A stretch of DNA of 64,000 bases from Syngnathus acus (taxonomy: Eukaryota; Chordata; Actinopteri; Syngnathiformes; Syngnathidae). Positions within the stretch are counted from its first letter, which is position 1; each line of letters starts with the position of its first letter. Positions 52,512 to 64,000 of this stretch are shown here, one piece after another. The stretch spans positions 372,001-436,000 of the forward strand of contig NC_051099.1 in assembly GCF_901709675.1 (NCBI RefSeq). Reading direction: 5' to 3'. The position numbers and the translations under genes are program-made. The notes under the pieces were generated by a model. That model had not been told where the DNA came from. It was given only the letters and a program-made list of their open reading frames with translations, and did no database searches.

Positions 52512-52602
52512 GTTTGTTGAGATGTGACGCGCTGGCGTTGCCACCTTGGCAAACATTTGTTGAGATGTGACACGCCGGCCGGCGTTGGCGCCTTGGCAAA
52601 CA
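52512..52602. repeat. tandem duplication, unit about 45 bp
   Basis: Two adjacent copies: TTTGTTGAGATGTGAC, then a GC-rich centre, then CCTTGGCAAACAT. Copy 2 differs by point changes and an extra GGCC in the centre. Confidence 0.85.
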
Positions 52603-54713
52603 TTTTGCCGCCACTCAAATATCAACCATTTGGAGTCAAGTCCAATGACTGGATTATTTTTTTTCCTGAAAATTTCTCGTGATGGAATCAGTGACTTTCC
52701 AATGTTTCCAGGAATCGAAGGGACAAGCCGACATTTGAAACAACAACAATGCCTAATTTATTGCAGGTTGATGTTTGCAAAGTGTTTTATCTTTCTAATT
52801 ATTGATATGGCTATCACTGATGGTTCCACTGCATTTGTTTTCTTTCCTTTTGCTTTTTTCCTTCAATTTTCATTTCATTTGTCGACTTAAAACTAAAAGT
52901 ATGAAACGAAAACAATGTTTTTTCCCCAGTTGTAGAAATAAAGCAAGTTTGGATTTTAGCTGCAGAAAGAAGGAAGGCCTCTCGTCACATTGGTAGCGGA
53001 AAGTTCACTAGGACATAAAATACATGGTGTAAATTGTCTTAGCATGAATTTGCAACAACAACAACAAAATCGAATCCAATAATCTTGTGTGCTGCAATCA
53101 AGTAAAAGGGAGAGGCCATGTCAGTTGGTCGGTCGGTCGGGCCCTCCAGGCTCCCTTTTGGAGGCCCCTCGTGCTTACAAAAGTTGCTGTCAGCTTTTCA
53201 GGAGAAGATATTAGTAACTGGCACTTTTTACACGTTTTTCAGAGTCGTTTGCTTCTTCTTGAGACCAATCAATGACACACACACACGCACACAAACATTT
53301 TTGTGCAAAATATCTTCAGCATCGGTCACACGTTTTAGGGAGGCCATTGACTGATACTTCCAAAATTGATCAGATCAAATCCAAACTGTTTACATTTAGA
53401 TAAAAATGGTTGCTGTGAGAGTCTGACGTAAAACGTGCACGTTTTATTTCAGCTTCTGTCATGTACACAGACTCATTATTGAAGAACACAAAGGAAATCC
53501 ATTCATTGTCATTTCCCCAAAAATCCAAATCAATTCTTTTTCAATCAAAACAAAAAAGTGGGGAGACATGTTTAAATAATGAAATAAATAAGTTTGGTAT
53601 CTACAAAGTGCGCTCCGTTGAATAAATAATCATGAATAATCCAAATGAATGGATGGTCATACTTGATTGTCAAAGCATCATTGTGGTGAGAGCTTTTTAC
53701 AGTGACTCCTCCTTCTACTGTGAATCCACCATCCAAAAACCAAAGAATGTTTTTTGTGAGCGTGTGTTAGATCACCATGAACACTTTGAGGGTGTGTGTG
53801 TGTGCGTGTAGTAATGAGGTAGACACACAGCCACGACACAACAGTGTGTTGCTTCTTCTTATTGCGATGCGTTCGTCGCGCTGGGAAGTTACAAAACTTT
53901 GCCCTCCGTCCATTTAAAAAAAAAAAAAAACATGCTTTTTTTTGCGCTGTCTCTCTCTCTCTTTTTTTTTTTTTTTTTTTACATTATCATCAAAAATAAT
54001 CAACAAAAACAATTCAATACATTGGTGCAGCCTATTCACACAATATGTACAACAATAAATATAAAAAAGGGAGTCTTTTGTATTTTTTATACAATAATTG
54101 CCATATGAATGAAAAAGTCCCAGCATGGTGCCTTCACTCGTTGTTATCCACATCCTCCAGTCCCTTATCCACTTTTTTTTTTCCCCATTTGAAAACATCT
54201 CAACAAGACACATCATCACCCTAAAAAAAATTGCATTCGCCTCAAATCCCTCCTGTAGCTGACAGAAATGATCATAAATACGGTGATGGCTGGGGAATAT
54301 CTTGCTTCTCCTAAATGTATCTTCATCCGTTTTGCTGCTGTCCCTGGAACCCAACCACCTTCTGACTATTTGATTAGCCTGTATCTTTTGTCAAATGACT
54401 TGATCGTTCGAGGGAAAACTAATCAAATCAAATAGATCAAGTAAAAATGGAAGTACCTACAATAACGAACTATTTAGTTACTTCCCAGGACAGTAATGTC
54501 ATTTCAACAAAACAATGAAGTTGTGACGTCATCCGCTAAGATTGACCAAAGTCGAAGTACACAGATCTGTTTTCAAATAAGGACGGTCCAAAAACAATTA
54601 AGTGCAGTTGCCAGGAAATCTACTTCAGCACAGTAACTTGATATTTCGTTAAACATGGCAGCCAGGCCATCGTTTGTCTCCTAAAAAAAAAAAAAAAAAG
54701 TAACGGGCAAGTT

Positions 54714-54719
54714 GTTTAT
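54714..54719 (-). terminator. candidate pou4f polyadenylation signal (AATAAA)
   Basis: AATAAA on the - strand about 290 bp after the pou4f stop codon. A further candidate lies near 53447. Motif and distance only. Confidence 0.35.
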
Positions 54720-55005
54720 TTTCAAAGAAGCTATTTTGCTAAAGTACTGGGTGTAACGTACAAGTAGCAGGAAGTAGTCAAGCAAAAAATTGCAGAACAG
54801 ATAGCTACCTGAAGTAGTGGAGGAACGAAGTATTTGGTTACCTCCCACATTACTCGAGGTGATGAAATGTCTCGTCGAGGCACGAACATAGCAGCCGCTC
54901 CATGATTTGTCTTTCCAAAGTGAAAGGGGCCTTTCTTTTTCTTTTTCTTTTTCTTGCCTTTCTCATCCCCTCCCTAAGCCCGTCTTTTGTCTTTGCCGGT
55001 TGTTT

Positions 55006-56117
55006 TTAGTGCGTGGCCGAGAACTTCATGCGCTTCTGTTTCTGCCTCTGGTTGCAGAACCAGACGCGCACCACGTTCTTTTTGAGGTCCAGCTTCTCGG
55101 CGATGGCGGCAATCTTCTCGGAGGAGGGCCGCGGCTGCACGGCGAAGTAGGCCTCGAGCGAGCGCTTCTCCGGCGCCGCGATGGACGTGCGCTTGCGCTT
55201 CTTGTCGCCGCCGCTGAAGATCTCCGGCTTGGCCATCTTCTCCCGCTGCGCCCGCTCCGCCTCCTCCAGCCAGGCCTCCAGGATGGGCTTGAGCGCCACC
55301 ATGTTGTTGTGCGACAGCGTCAGCGACTCGAACCTGCAGATGGTGCTCTGGCTCAGGCAGCCCACGCCGGGGATCTTCAGGTTGGCCAGCGCCGCACCCA
55401 CGTCCGCTTGCGTCACGCCCAGCTTGATGCGTCGCTGCTTGAAGCGCTCGGCGAACGACTCCAGCTCCCGGGGATCGGGCTCCGCGTCTCCGCCGCCCGC
55501 CGGCCCGCCGCCCACGACCACCCCCGCGGCGGCGGCCGCGGCGGCGGCGGCGGCGCTCCCCAGGGAGCCGTGCGAGGCCAGGCCGTGCGCGTGCATGTTC
55601 ATGGACTGCGGGTGGTGCGGGTGATGATGATGGTGGTGGTGGTGCTGCATGTGGTTGATGGCGCTCATGTGCGACGCCGTGGAACACACGTCCGAGCCGG
55701 TCATGGCGCCCAGGGAAAGGCCGGGCGTCAGGTGCTCGAGCAGGTCGCCCTCCAGGCCCTGCGCCGGCTGGTGGTGGTGGTGGTGGTGCGCCGCCGCCGC
55801 CGCCGGGTGGTGGTGGTGCGAGGTGAGCACGGACGGGTGGTGCAGGTGCGCCGACGACGACGTGGGCGTGCACGTCATGCTGGTCATGGTGGTCATGGTG
55901 TGGTAGGTGGCGTCAGGCTTGAACGGGTGGCTCTTCTGGCTTGCGATGTCCACGGCGGCCAGCGCCTCCGCCCGCTGCAGGAGCGTCTCGTCGAAGCCGG
56001 CGAAGATGTTGCCCTGCAGCTGCCGGCGAAAGCGGGCACAAGCGCGCACGGTTAATAATCGCAACAGTTCCGTGCGCTCCGACCGCAAGTGGCTCGTTTC
56101 TGACGGCCCGTAATTGA

Positions 56118-56177
<60 letters not shown>

Positions 56178-57763
56178 AAAAAAAGAAGCGATTATTTAGT
56201 GACCAGGAGTGCATGGCTGGAAATAGAAATGCCTTGCAAATGACGCGTTCACTCCACTTAATTCATCCCTTGAGAGTGAAAAGAACTCTACGACAGATAC
56301 CAGCAAAGTAAAAAAGGAAGATAATAATGCCACAATTCAATGAAATCGTCATCTCAGAACGAAGAAAAGTCAACAGAAAATCCGCATAGACAAACGCTTG
56401 AGTAATATTTGTAGGAAAGTGTGGAAAATGACCATCACTTGCCCCTACATTTTAATTGTCTTCACACGGTGACCGGAAGTGCGTGAACATTTAGCGACAT
56501 GCTTCCGTAGTCATTTCCAATCATTTGTTTGTGTTTTTAGCATCTTTTTTGTTGTTGTTACGGATTCAATTTTGACATCACCATATCCAGTCTTTTTCAT
56601 GTTTTCATGTAGCTACACAGAGGCTGGAAGTGTCTAGAAACTGACCAATCAATTAATTCTAATGACGTGCCTATCATAACACTTCATTACAATTATAATA
56701 ATAATAATAACAACAGAATCCATACATTTTGGTATGTGTCTGGGAAGTAACATAAATCAAGGAGTCCGTTTTGCTGTTAAGTGAAGGTAACTGAATTTAC
56801 TCAGTGACCGTGAATAAAGTCAATTACATTCTTTAGTTCAAGTGTCATCGCGCCGAACGCCAGCCCGCCCGTATATGCTCATTTTGCCGTTTAATTGCAT
56901 TTGCACGATGACACCGACTGTAAATTAAGAGTAATTTTTTTGTAGGCCAACTTTTTTGTAGCCCAATTTCTCGGGGAAATTCCACTCAACAAAACGCGTC
57001 CATATTTCTAAAGGCATTGGCTAGATTTATAGATGATTACATTTATTGGATGGATTTTTATTACAGTGTGATTTCAATTTGTATTTCAGCACTGTTTGAA
57101 AATGAAGACCTCCAATTTGTTTTCGTTGTATGTAAAACCTGAGTCGGTCACAAACTGTCCAGTTGTGCACCAAAAGTGTTACTTCAAAACTGGTCTTTGC
57201 CGAATGTCGCATTTACCAATTCAAACCAAATTCATCCTGCAATTACTTTCCTCCTCACTCCAAAGAAATGAAACGGACATTTTCCTCGTGTGCGTGCATG
57301 GCATGTTCCGCAAAGTGTGCCAGCAGCGTGGATAGACATTCATCTAAAATTAATCCTTACAACGGGCCCCCCACACACACACTTCCTTTTGAATAATTTG
57401 TGCCTCTACAAATAAACGAGACAGGCGGGTATTGATCAATGATTCCTGAATATAAAATCATGCTGCTGTGTATTTTGTTTGGAATATTGACATTGGTGTG
57501 ACGATACGTGCTTAAGTGTAAGAAATATGCACAATATATTAGGATTATTATTGGGACTATTTTAATTCGTTTAAAGTTGATTTATTCTTCCGTTTGAGTG
57601 TGTCTTTTTTTTTTTTTTTTCTCCCACGCAGTGTTGGACTCACCGACGGCGTGGGCAAGCATGCCCGGCGGATGGCCTCGGAGCTGCTGTGCAGCGGCGT
57701 ATACTTGGGTTCGTGCAGGATGGGGTGCATGCTGAACGGCTGCTTGCTGTTCATCGACATCAT
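55006..57763 (-). CDS. class IV POU homeobox (Brn3/pou4f) transcription factor
   Basis: Two exons on the - strand: exon 1 57763-57644 (40 codons, MMSMNSKQPF... to LPTPS, donor GTGAGT) and exon 2 56019-55006 (acceptor GGCAG, stop TAA). The product has 377 residues, in the usual range of POU4F proteins. The POU-IV box (FDETLLQRAEALAAVDI) is at about 48-65. His-rich tracts follow (about 107-125 and 166-173), then an Ala10 run (196-205). The POU-specific domain spans about 222-295 (FAERFKQRRIKLGVTQADVG) and the POU homeodomain about 314-371, with RVWFCNQRQKQKRMK. Brn3 factors specify sensory neurons, retinal ganglion cells and hair cells. Paralog identity is mixed. SSSEAIRRACLPTP and the KFSAT- ending are POU4F1-like, GLEGDLLEHLTPGLSLGAMTG is POU4F2-like, and MHPILHEPK and LQGNIF are POU4F3-like. 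Residue 261 is Cys where human paralogs have Ser (PGVG-C-LSQST). I infer a fourth Brn3 paralog, so no symbol is given; the family call is certain. Confidence 0.95.
56020..57643 (-). other. pou4f intron 1
   Basis: A 1.6-kb intron placed between the N-terminal leader exon and the POU-IV box, the conserved intron position of vertebrate Brn3 genes. It contains a long CTTT array (coding-strand sense) about 100-170 nt before the acceptor. A TTATTAACC branch-point-like word lies about 35-40 nt before the acceptor. Confidence 0.85.
56116..56186. repeat. (AAAG)n microsatellite in the pou4f intron
   Basis: About 16 copies on the + strand, read as a CTTT polypyrimidine run in the pou4f pre-mRNA, upstream of the exon 2 acceptor. 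Confidence 0.97.
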
Positions 57764-57771
57764 GATGAGGC

Positions 57772-57779
57772 AGGTGAGG

Positions 57780-57810
<31 letters not shown>

Positions 57811-57883
57811 CCACGCAGGCAGGCAGGCAGGCAGCCACGCAGGCAGGCAGGCAGGCAGCCACGCAGGCAGGCAGGCAGGCAGC
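57772..57883 (-). repeat. GCAG/24-bp minisatellite just 5' of the pou4f start codon
   Basis: A higher-order repeat: about five GCAG tetramers plus CCAC form a 24-bp unit, present in three near-identical copies (57811-57882) with a GCAG-rich lead-in. It lies within the predicted 5' UTR and ends about 9 nt before the ATG at 57763. The period is a multiple of three, so the frame of the ATG stays open through it. Confidence 0.9.
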
Positions 57884-58044
57884 TGTCCGTCGTCCACTTT
57901 TCACAAATATGGAATGAGAAAAAAATACCACACACACTTTGAAAAGTTGTCAAACGTATTGAAAGGGGAGAAAAACGTCCTCCAATCCTCGCGTGTGCAA
58001 CACTTGAGCGATGAAGACGAAACTTGGCCCCCCCTTCCAGATAG

Positions 58045-58051
58045 TTTTATA
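58045..58051 (-). promoter_or_regulatory. candidate TATA box of pou4f
   Basis: CCCTATAAAACTATC on the - strand gives a good TATAAAA box about 282 bp upstream of the main ATG, predicting a start of transcription near 58015-58020. GC-rich sequence and a GAGC run (about 58163-58182) lie just upstream. No other TATA-like box is as well placed. Confidence 0.55.
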
Positions 58052-58689
58052 GGGAGAGCGCTCGGAAGAAAACACGCCCCTAGAAGGCTCCTCAGCCAAT
58101 CAGAGTGTGCGCGTCTGAGTTTAGCCACGCCCATTCGCGTGTCTCTTTTGTCGGTCTTGCTGAGAGAGCGAGCGAGCGAGCGAGAGCCAGGCCGGGTGGC
58201 CCGCTGCAAAAAATAATCTCGTCTTCAACGATACAAAATTTAAAAAAAAATGGAATTCCATCACACTCCCGAAGCGACACAGAGTAAAATTTAAAAAATT
58301 CGTTATGGTGAGTATAAATCGTAAAACAACAGAATGCAAAAACAAAAAAAAACGCGGGTTCTGGCTCATTCATACTTGATATTAAATACATATGATAAAG
58401 ACAATTGTCAAGAAACAATTGATTCCGGTCTCTCGACAGATTTGAATCATATCAACAGTAGTGACTGTATGTGTTGATTTAGAAAAGAAAAAAAATGCTC
58501 ATTTTATTTTGCAACACTACCATTTTATTGATATTCGTAATATTGTACAACTAAATCAAATTGAGCTAACTGCTAAGCAAATTGTGCAAAAATGATTTAA
58601 CTGTAGAGATTCAATCCACTGATAACAGTCGATTAATCACTAGATCCCCAATTAATAAACAATGTGACGACACACACACGCTCAGAGTT

Positions 58690-58810
58690 ATTTATTCAGC
58701 TCGGGATTATTAATTGATGTGAGGCGTGCAGGAATTTCCTCCTGCTTGTCTGCGCGAACCACATTCACTTTCATGGCAATTAATGCATTAATTAATCATG
58801 CTTCATTTAC
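58690..58810 (-). promoter_or_regulatory. candidate POU4-type autoregulatory element
   Basis: About 0.65-0.75 kb upstream of the predicted pou4f start. It contains GGATTATTAATTGATG (58704-58719) and CAATTAATGCATTAATTAATCATG (58777-58800). The second combines TGCAT with TTAATTAAT, the composition of the high-affinity Brn3 site (TGCATAATTAAT type), in a nearly palindromic arrangement. Autoregulation of Brn3 genes through upstream clusters of such sites is known in mouse. Assignment here is by motif and position. Confidence 0.4.
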
Positions 58811-61800
58811 TTTGCGGGTGTCGTGGAAGGGAGTGGGGGGGACAAAAAAAAATCCTAAATCAAACATACACACGCAGCGATAAAGATTGAATATAGACAA
58901 GTGACTCGCTCCTTGTGCTATTTGATAGGCAATTCATAAAAAGAATTCTGCTCATTTAACATTAACTGCTGGATGGAAGCATTTCTCTTTTTATTTATTT
59001 ATTTATTTATTTATTGATTTCATTGTCATCTTTTAACTTTTATGAAGGAGAAGTTAAAAAAAAAAAGGTTATAGTTTGGGTGCACAGGAAATGTCAGGAA
59101 AAGCTTACTAGAACATCTGAACTTTCTATTTGGCACATCACAAAAACCTGGTAATTGAACAAGGGTGTGTAGACTTTTCATACCCACTATCGTTTCCGTG
59201 AATTTAATGTGTAGTGCACAATTAATGAACAAGACTAATAAGAGCAAAGATGGGAGATGTGTAATTGAAAATATGAATACCATGAATAATTGAGCCTTTG
59301 ACCTTTTAATATGTGCTGAACATCACATTTAAATGATTACTATCAAGTTGACAGGTTCCAATGTATGGAAATGTGACACATCAATGTCATTTCCAGTGTT
59401 TTTCCACTTCTTTTTTTTACAACAGTTTCTATATTTGCAGGTGCCTAGTATCGATTTTTTATCATAAGTATAATAATGATGATGTTGACATTCTTTTGTT
59501 GTTGGGAACAGGTTTGCAAGCAGTGGCTTGCAAAAAAAAAAAAAAGAGCAACACGGCACTGCGTAACCTGAGCGAGGTGGCCATTGTCCCCGATGCGTGC
59601 GGCCCCTCTCCAGAGGGTCCCCGGGACCCGCTCATCAAATATGCATCAGCCGCCGTCCTCCGGGACCCGAGCAGGCAGGCAAGCGGGCAGGACGCTCCTG
59701 CGGGAAGGCGACACTGGCGTGAGGAGGAGGAGGAGGAGGTTGCCGACAACAACCCAGGTAGGCGCTTGCAATTAAGGCTGCTGACCTCATTTCACTTCAA
59801 TTTGTTGTGAGCTGATTCAGGTCCGCTAGTTATTGTTGTGAGGCCTTGGCGGAAGTCCTGTCCTCTCCGTATGTAAAAGCCACACATAGAAACAAAAGAA
59901 AATCCTTTTTTTGCGTCTGATGTCACACCACTTTGTTTTACCCTGTTAAGAAAATCGAATGAGCCAGAGAAAAAAGGCACATTCGGAATTGATGCAAAAA
60001 AAGGAATCGACAACAGAAATTTTGTAATTTTATCGATTTGATCAAAAACGATTTTTAGTGCCCATGAAGTGCTTGGACGCCATCTCATGGCGCAATAGGC
60101 AGCCAATAGCACAACTTCACCCGATGCTAAAATGTTTGCGCCATATTTAAGAAAGGACTTCCCAGTTTCTCCTTGTCCCGTTTGCACCTTGCATGATTCA
60201 TGCCGGGTCAAATCTGCCGTTGTAAACTTTGCTGCCACAGTTCACCAAAGCGGCCTTTGAGGCAGCGCGGGCGGGGCGGGGCGGGGCCTGGCCAAAGGCT
60301 AGGCTGTGTCTAACCACACACTCTTAATGTAATTGCAAGCATGTAGGGGTCCTAGTGAATATTTCATTGTCTGCCAGTACAAATTAAAGACACCAGTGCT
60401 TCTCTGAGGAGCACAGATCCTCTCTCTTTGCACTTTACCTGTAAATTTGTCCAAGCCGGATGGGAAATGGAGACCGTGTTCCTTCCGCTTGAAATGATGA
60501 CAAGCCCGCACTCGTCCTCGTGTCGACAAGACCACCAGCCACCTAGTCCTAATGGTTGGAGTGGTTCATGTAGCGCTAGTTGTTGTTGACGACTTGGCGG
60601 TAGGAGTGCTTGCGTTGTTGTTTTTGATTGTAGGCTCTAGTTTGTTGCTGTTAACATTAGAAGAGGAGCGATGACAAAAAGTGAGCGAGGCTGCCGAAGG
60701 AGAAAAGACACAAGACATATTTTGGATCAATGGATTAACTGAGTGCTCATGTATTATGCAACGTAGCCCTGCAGCACTTGCACGCAAAGTTGGCCGATTG
60801 GCGTGTAAAAGCCTCCGCCGGGCCCGGCCTGTTTACCCGCTGCACGGTGGCCGGCCCCGAAATCAGGCGGCATTGTTATACGTGACTTTTTTGAAGTCCC
60901 CGTCGACCTGAGCGTCAGAACCCGACATTGGCCCGTAGCGGTTCGATCCACCGAGGAACGGGCATCAAACGACCACACACACACCCCCTCATCAGAAAGC
61001 CGCCATGGCTCATTAACATGCAAGCAAAATCCTGCACGCTGTACTACAACAATAGCTCGCTGTCAAACAAAAGGAGCAAACAAGCGAGGGACATGTCGCG
61101 CGTCACAAATGAATTTTCCGTGAACGTGCGTCTCTGATGTTTGCCGCCGCAGGGACCAGCAGATAGAGACGCTCGCGAGATGAATCCAAGCTATTTTCAA
61201 ATTACGACCGGAGACGAACGCTCCGGAAATGCCGACGGCACACCTAGCAGCATCCAAACAAAACCGTGGTGGCTTTTTTCGTGACCGAATCGTTTTTGAT
61301 AACTGAACTTTGAACCAGTATGAAGAAAAAAAAGGTTGTTATATTTTTTTAAAATAACATTCCATAACGTTAGCATTTCATGCTAGCTTATTTCCTTTTG
61401 CGTGAGTATGATTTGTTATTTTCATGCACGGGGGGGTGAAATATACAGACATCCATCCATCCAGCTGGTGTGGCCCAAGGGGGGCCTTTGTGTCAGTCAT
61501 TCATAGACCCCGCCCCCCTCCGTCCTCAGGGCATTGACTCCCCAGCAGCTCACACTAACAGGATTAGAGGACGGAAGGACCTGGCGACGTATGTGAATAT
61601 AGAGGTGCTCCATGTGTCAAAAGGGGCTGGTCCCTCAAAGGCTCCCCGAGGGACATGAGACGCCAAATTCGCCCATGTGACCAGGTGTCCAAGCATGTGC
61701 AATACAATGGAGCCAATGATGTCACGACGTGTACTCGGACTCATCTGACGTCTCCATGCTACATTTGTTGCTTCTAATTGCACGAGGAGTTGTCATAGTT

Positions 61801-61990
61801 GTAAGTCGTTGTATCAAATCCCGCTTTGTCAGGTGCGAGAATTTGCCTCCGTAGGCCGCCGCCTCACCTGTAGCATCAGGGAGGGAGCGAGCGGCGGCGC
61901 GCTCTCATTACGCCGACGATGAAATAATGATGATGGGAATATCCATTGTATTATTTATTCATCCCGTTCCCCGGGCTCAGGGGGAGCCAG
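58811..61990. other. upstream flank of pou4f, no gene recognised
   Basis: Contains an ATTT array (58994-59016), A/T runs and a GAG repeat near 59720-59738. A GGGGC-box cluster occurs at 60265-60287 (GCGGGGCGGGGCGGGG). No convincing exon, RNA gene or transposon is seen. Confidence 0.4.
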
Positions 61991-61996
61991 GACGCG

Positions 61997-62055
61997 TATA
62001 AACTTCGCCGCCCGGCCCTGATGCCACTCACTCGCCGAGCGGAGGCTCAGGGACG

Positions 62056-62091
<36 letters not shown>

Positions 62092-62345
62092 CTTCTTCTT
62101 CTTCTTCTTCTTCTTCTTTGGACACCCTCCGGCTTTGCTTTACTTTTCCATACGCTGTTGTCTAACACGGACGCCATTAGCTGGATGATTCAAAGACTTG
62201 GAACGGTGCAACCGGTCAAAGGGTACGGTGGGCTGTGGTCGGGGGGGGGCGCACAAAGAAACCCATTGAAGGTGCCTCGCAGGGCTGACATGACAGCTGC
62301 GTGACAGGCCGGAGGCGAGGCAGCGGCGCCTCGGGGGCACAACAG
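61997..62345 (+). promoter_or_regulatory. possible + strand promoter and first exon
   Basis: GCGTATAAACTTCG (TATAAA at 61997-62002) is followed by a GC-rich stretch and a strong donor ACAACAG|GTGAGTG at 62346. This could be a TATA promoter with a first exon of about 320 nt (about 62028-62345), divergent from pou4f. The stretch contains TGGC and TTC arrays and only a 40-odd codon open frame from the ATG at 62184, so it would be a non-coding or 5'-UTR exon. Weak evidence. Confidence 0.25.
62057..62118. repeat. compound (TGGC)n-(TTC)n microsatellite
   Basis: About eight TGGC copies followed directly by about nine TTC copies. Confidence 0.95.
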
Positions 62346-63812
<1,467 letters not shown>

Positions 63813-64000
63813 CGCATGCGTGCGTGTGTGTGCGCGAGTGGTGAGAGAGAGACTGCATTTTGCATTGCCCTCATGCTACTGCAGTCAATTGATTTGTTAT
63901 TAATTTTTGTGGTCAATTTCTAGGGAACTCAGTATTTTTTGGGGAGGTCGGATTCAGGTCTTCTTTCTTTTGAACGGCAGGCACTGCCATGCGCCCAGAA

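Larger units (their letters stand above)
51176..54713. other. gene desert segment, 51.2-54.7 kb
   Basis: No exon recognised. CA/TG tracts lie at 51572-51597 and 51981-52009. CTCATTAGGCCTGATTAGTTATAC and TTTTAATTAGCGCC near 51622-51690 suggest another homeodomain-rich patch. A and T runs occur at 53917-53930 and 53961-53980. The right part may include the distal 3' UTR of the - strand pou4f gene. Confidence 0.4.

Noticed and set aside
53914-54354. 146-codon - strand open frame downstream of pou4f
   Set aside because: It ends in low-complexity Lys/Phe from A/T runs and lies in the likely 3' UTR.
54907-56055. 382-codon open frame on the + strand opposite the pou4f exon
   Set aside because: It is the antisense shadow of the GC-rich pou4f coding exon; composition is Arg/Leu/Val-rich with no domain.

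Overview
The window is nuclear DNA of a ray-finned fish, most likely a teleost. The protein genes are vertebrate-specific families with GT-AG introns. Many introns are only about 80-200 bp. Simple repeats are dense, and there is a teleost-type hAT miniature transposon with a perfect 8-bp target duplication. No bacterial, phage or plasmid feature is present.

Layout: (1) 4.6-6.9 kb, + strand: the 3' eleven exons of pof1b (coiled-coil actin-binding epithelial protein); its 5' exons were not found. (2) 8.8-10.0 kb, + strand: a HIPK-like protein kinase copy with introns. It lacks the catalytic loop and has a 4-nt frame break, so it is most likely a pseudogene. (3) 12.2-16.3 kb, + strand: spry3, a complete Sprouty-family inhibitor of receptor tyrosine kinase signalling, coded by one exon after a 5'-UTR intron. 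(4) 16.3-54.7 kb: a gene desert of about 38 kb with no convincing coding exon. It holds microsatellites, the hAT MITE and several non-repetitive stretches rich in homeodomain, POU and E-box type sites that look like developmental enhancers. (5) 55.0-57.8 kb, - strand: a complete two-exon class IV POU homeobox gene (Brn3/pou4f type, 377 aa) with a TATA box near 58.05 kb. (6) 58.1-64 kb: upstream flank of the POU gene, one possible + strand promoter/first exon near 62 kb, and a 172-bp (TG)n tract.

The most interesting point is the pairing of spry3 with a pou4f gene. In human, SPRY2 lies near POU4F1 (chr 13), SPRY1 is on the same arm as POU4F2 (chr 4q), and SPRY4 is near POU4F3 (chr 5q). SPRY3 (X) has no POU4F partner. 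The pou4f protein here mixes features of the three known paralogs, so it may be the fourth Brn3 ohnolog, lost in mammals, still beside spry3. pof1b, X-linked in human, fits the same ancestral block. All gene calls come from reading translations and splice sites by eye; no database search was run.
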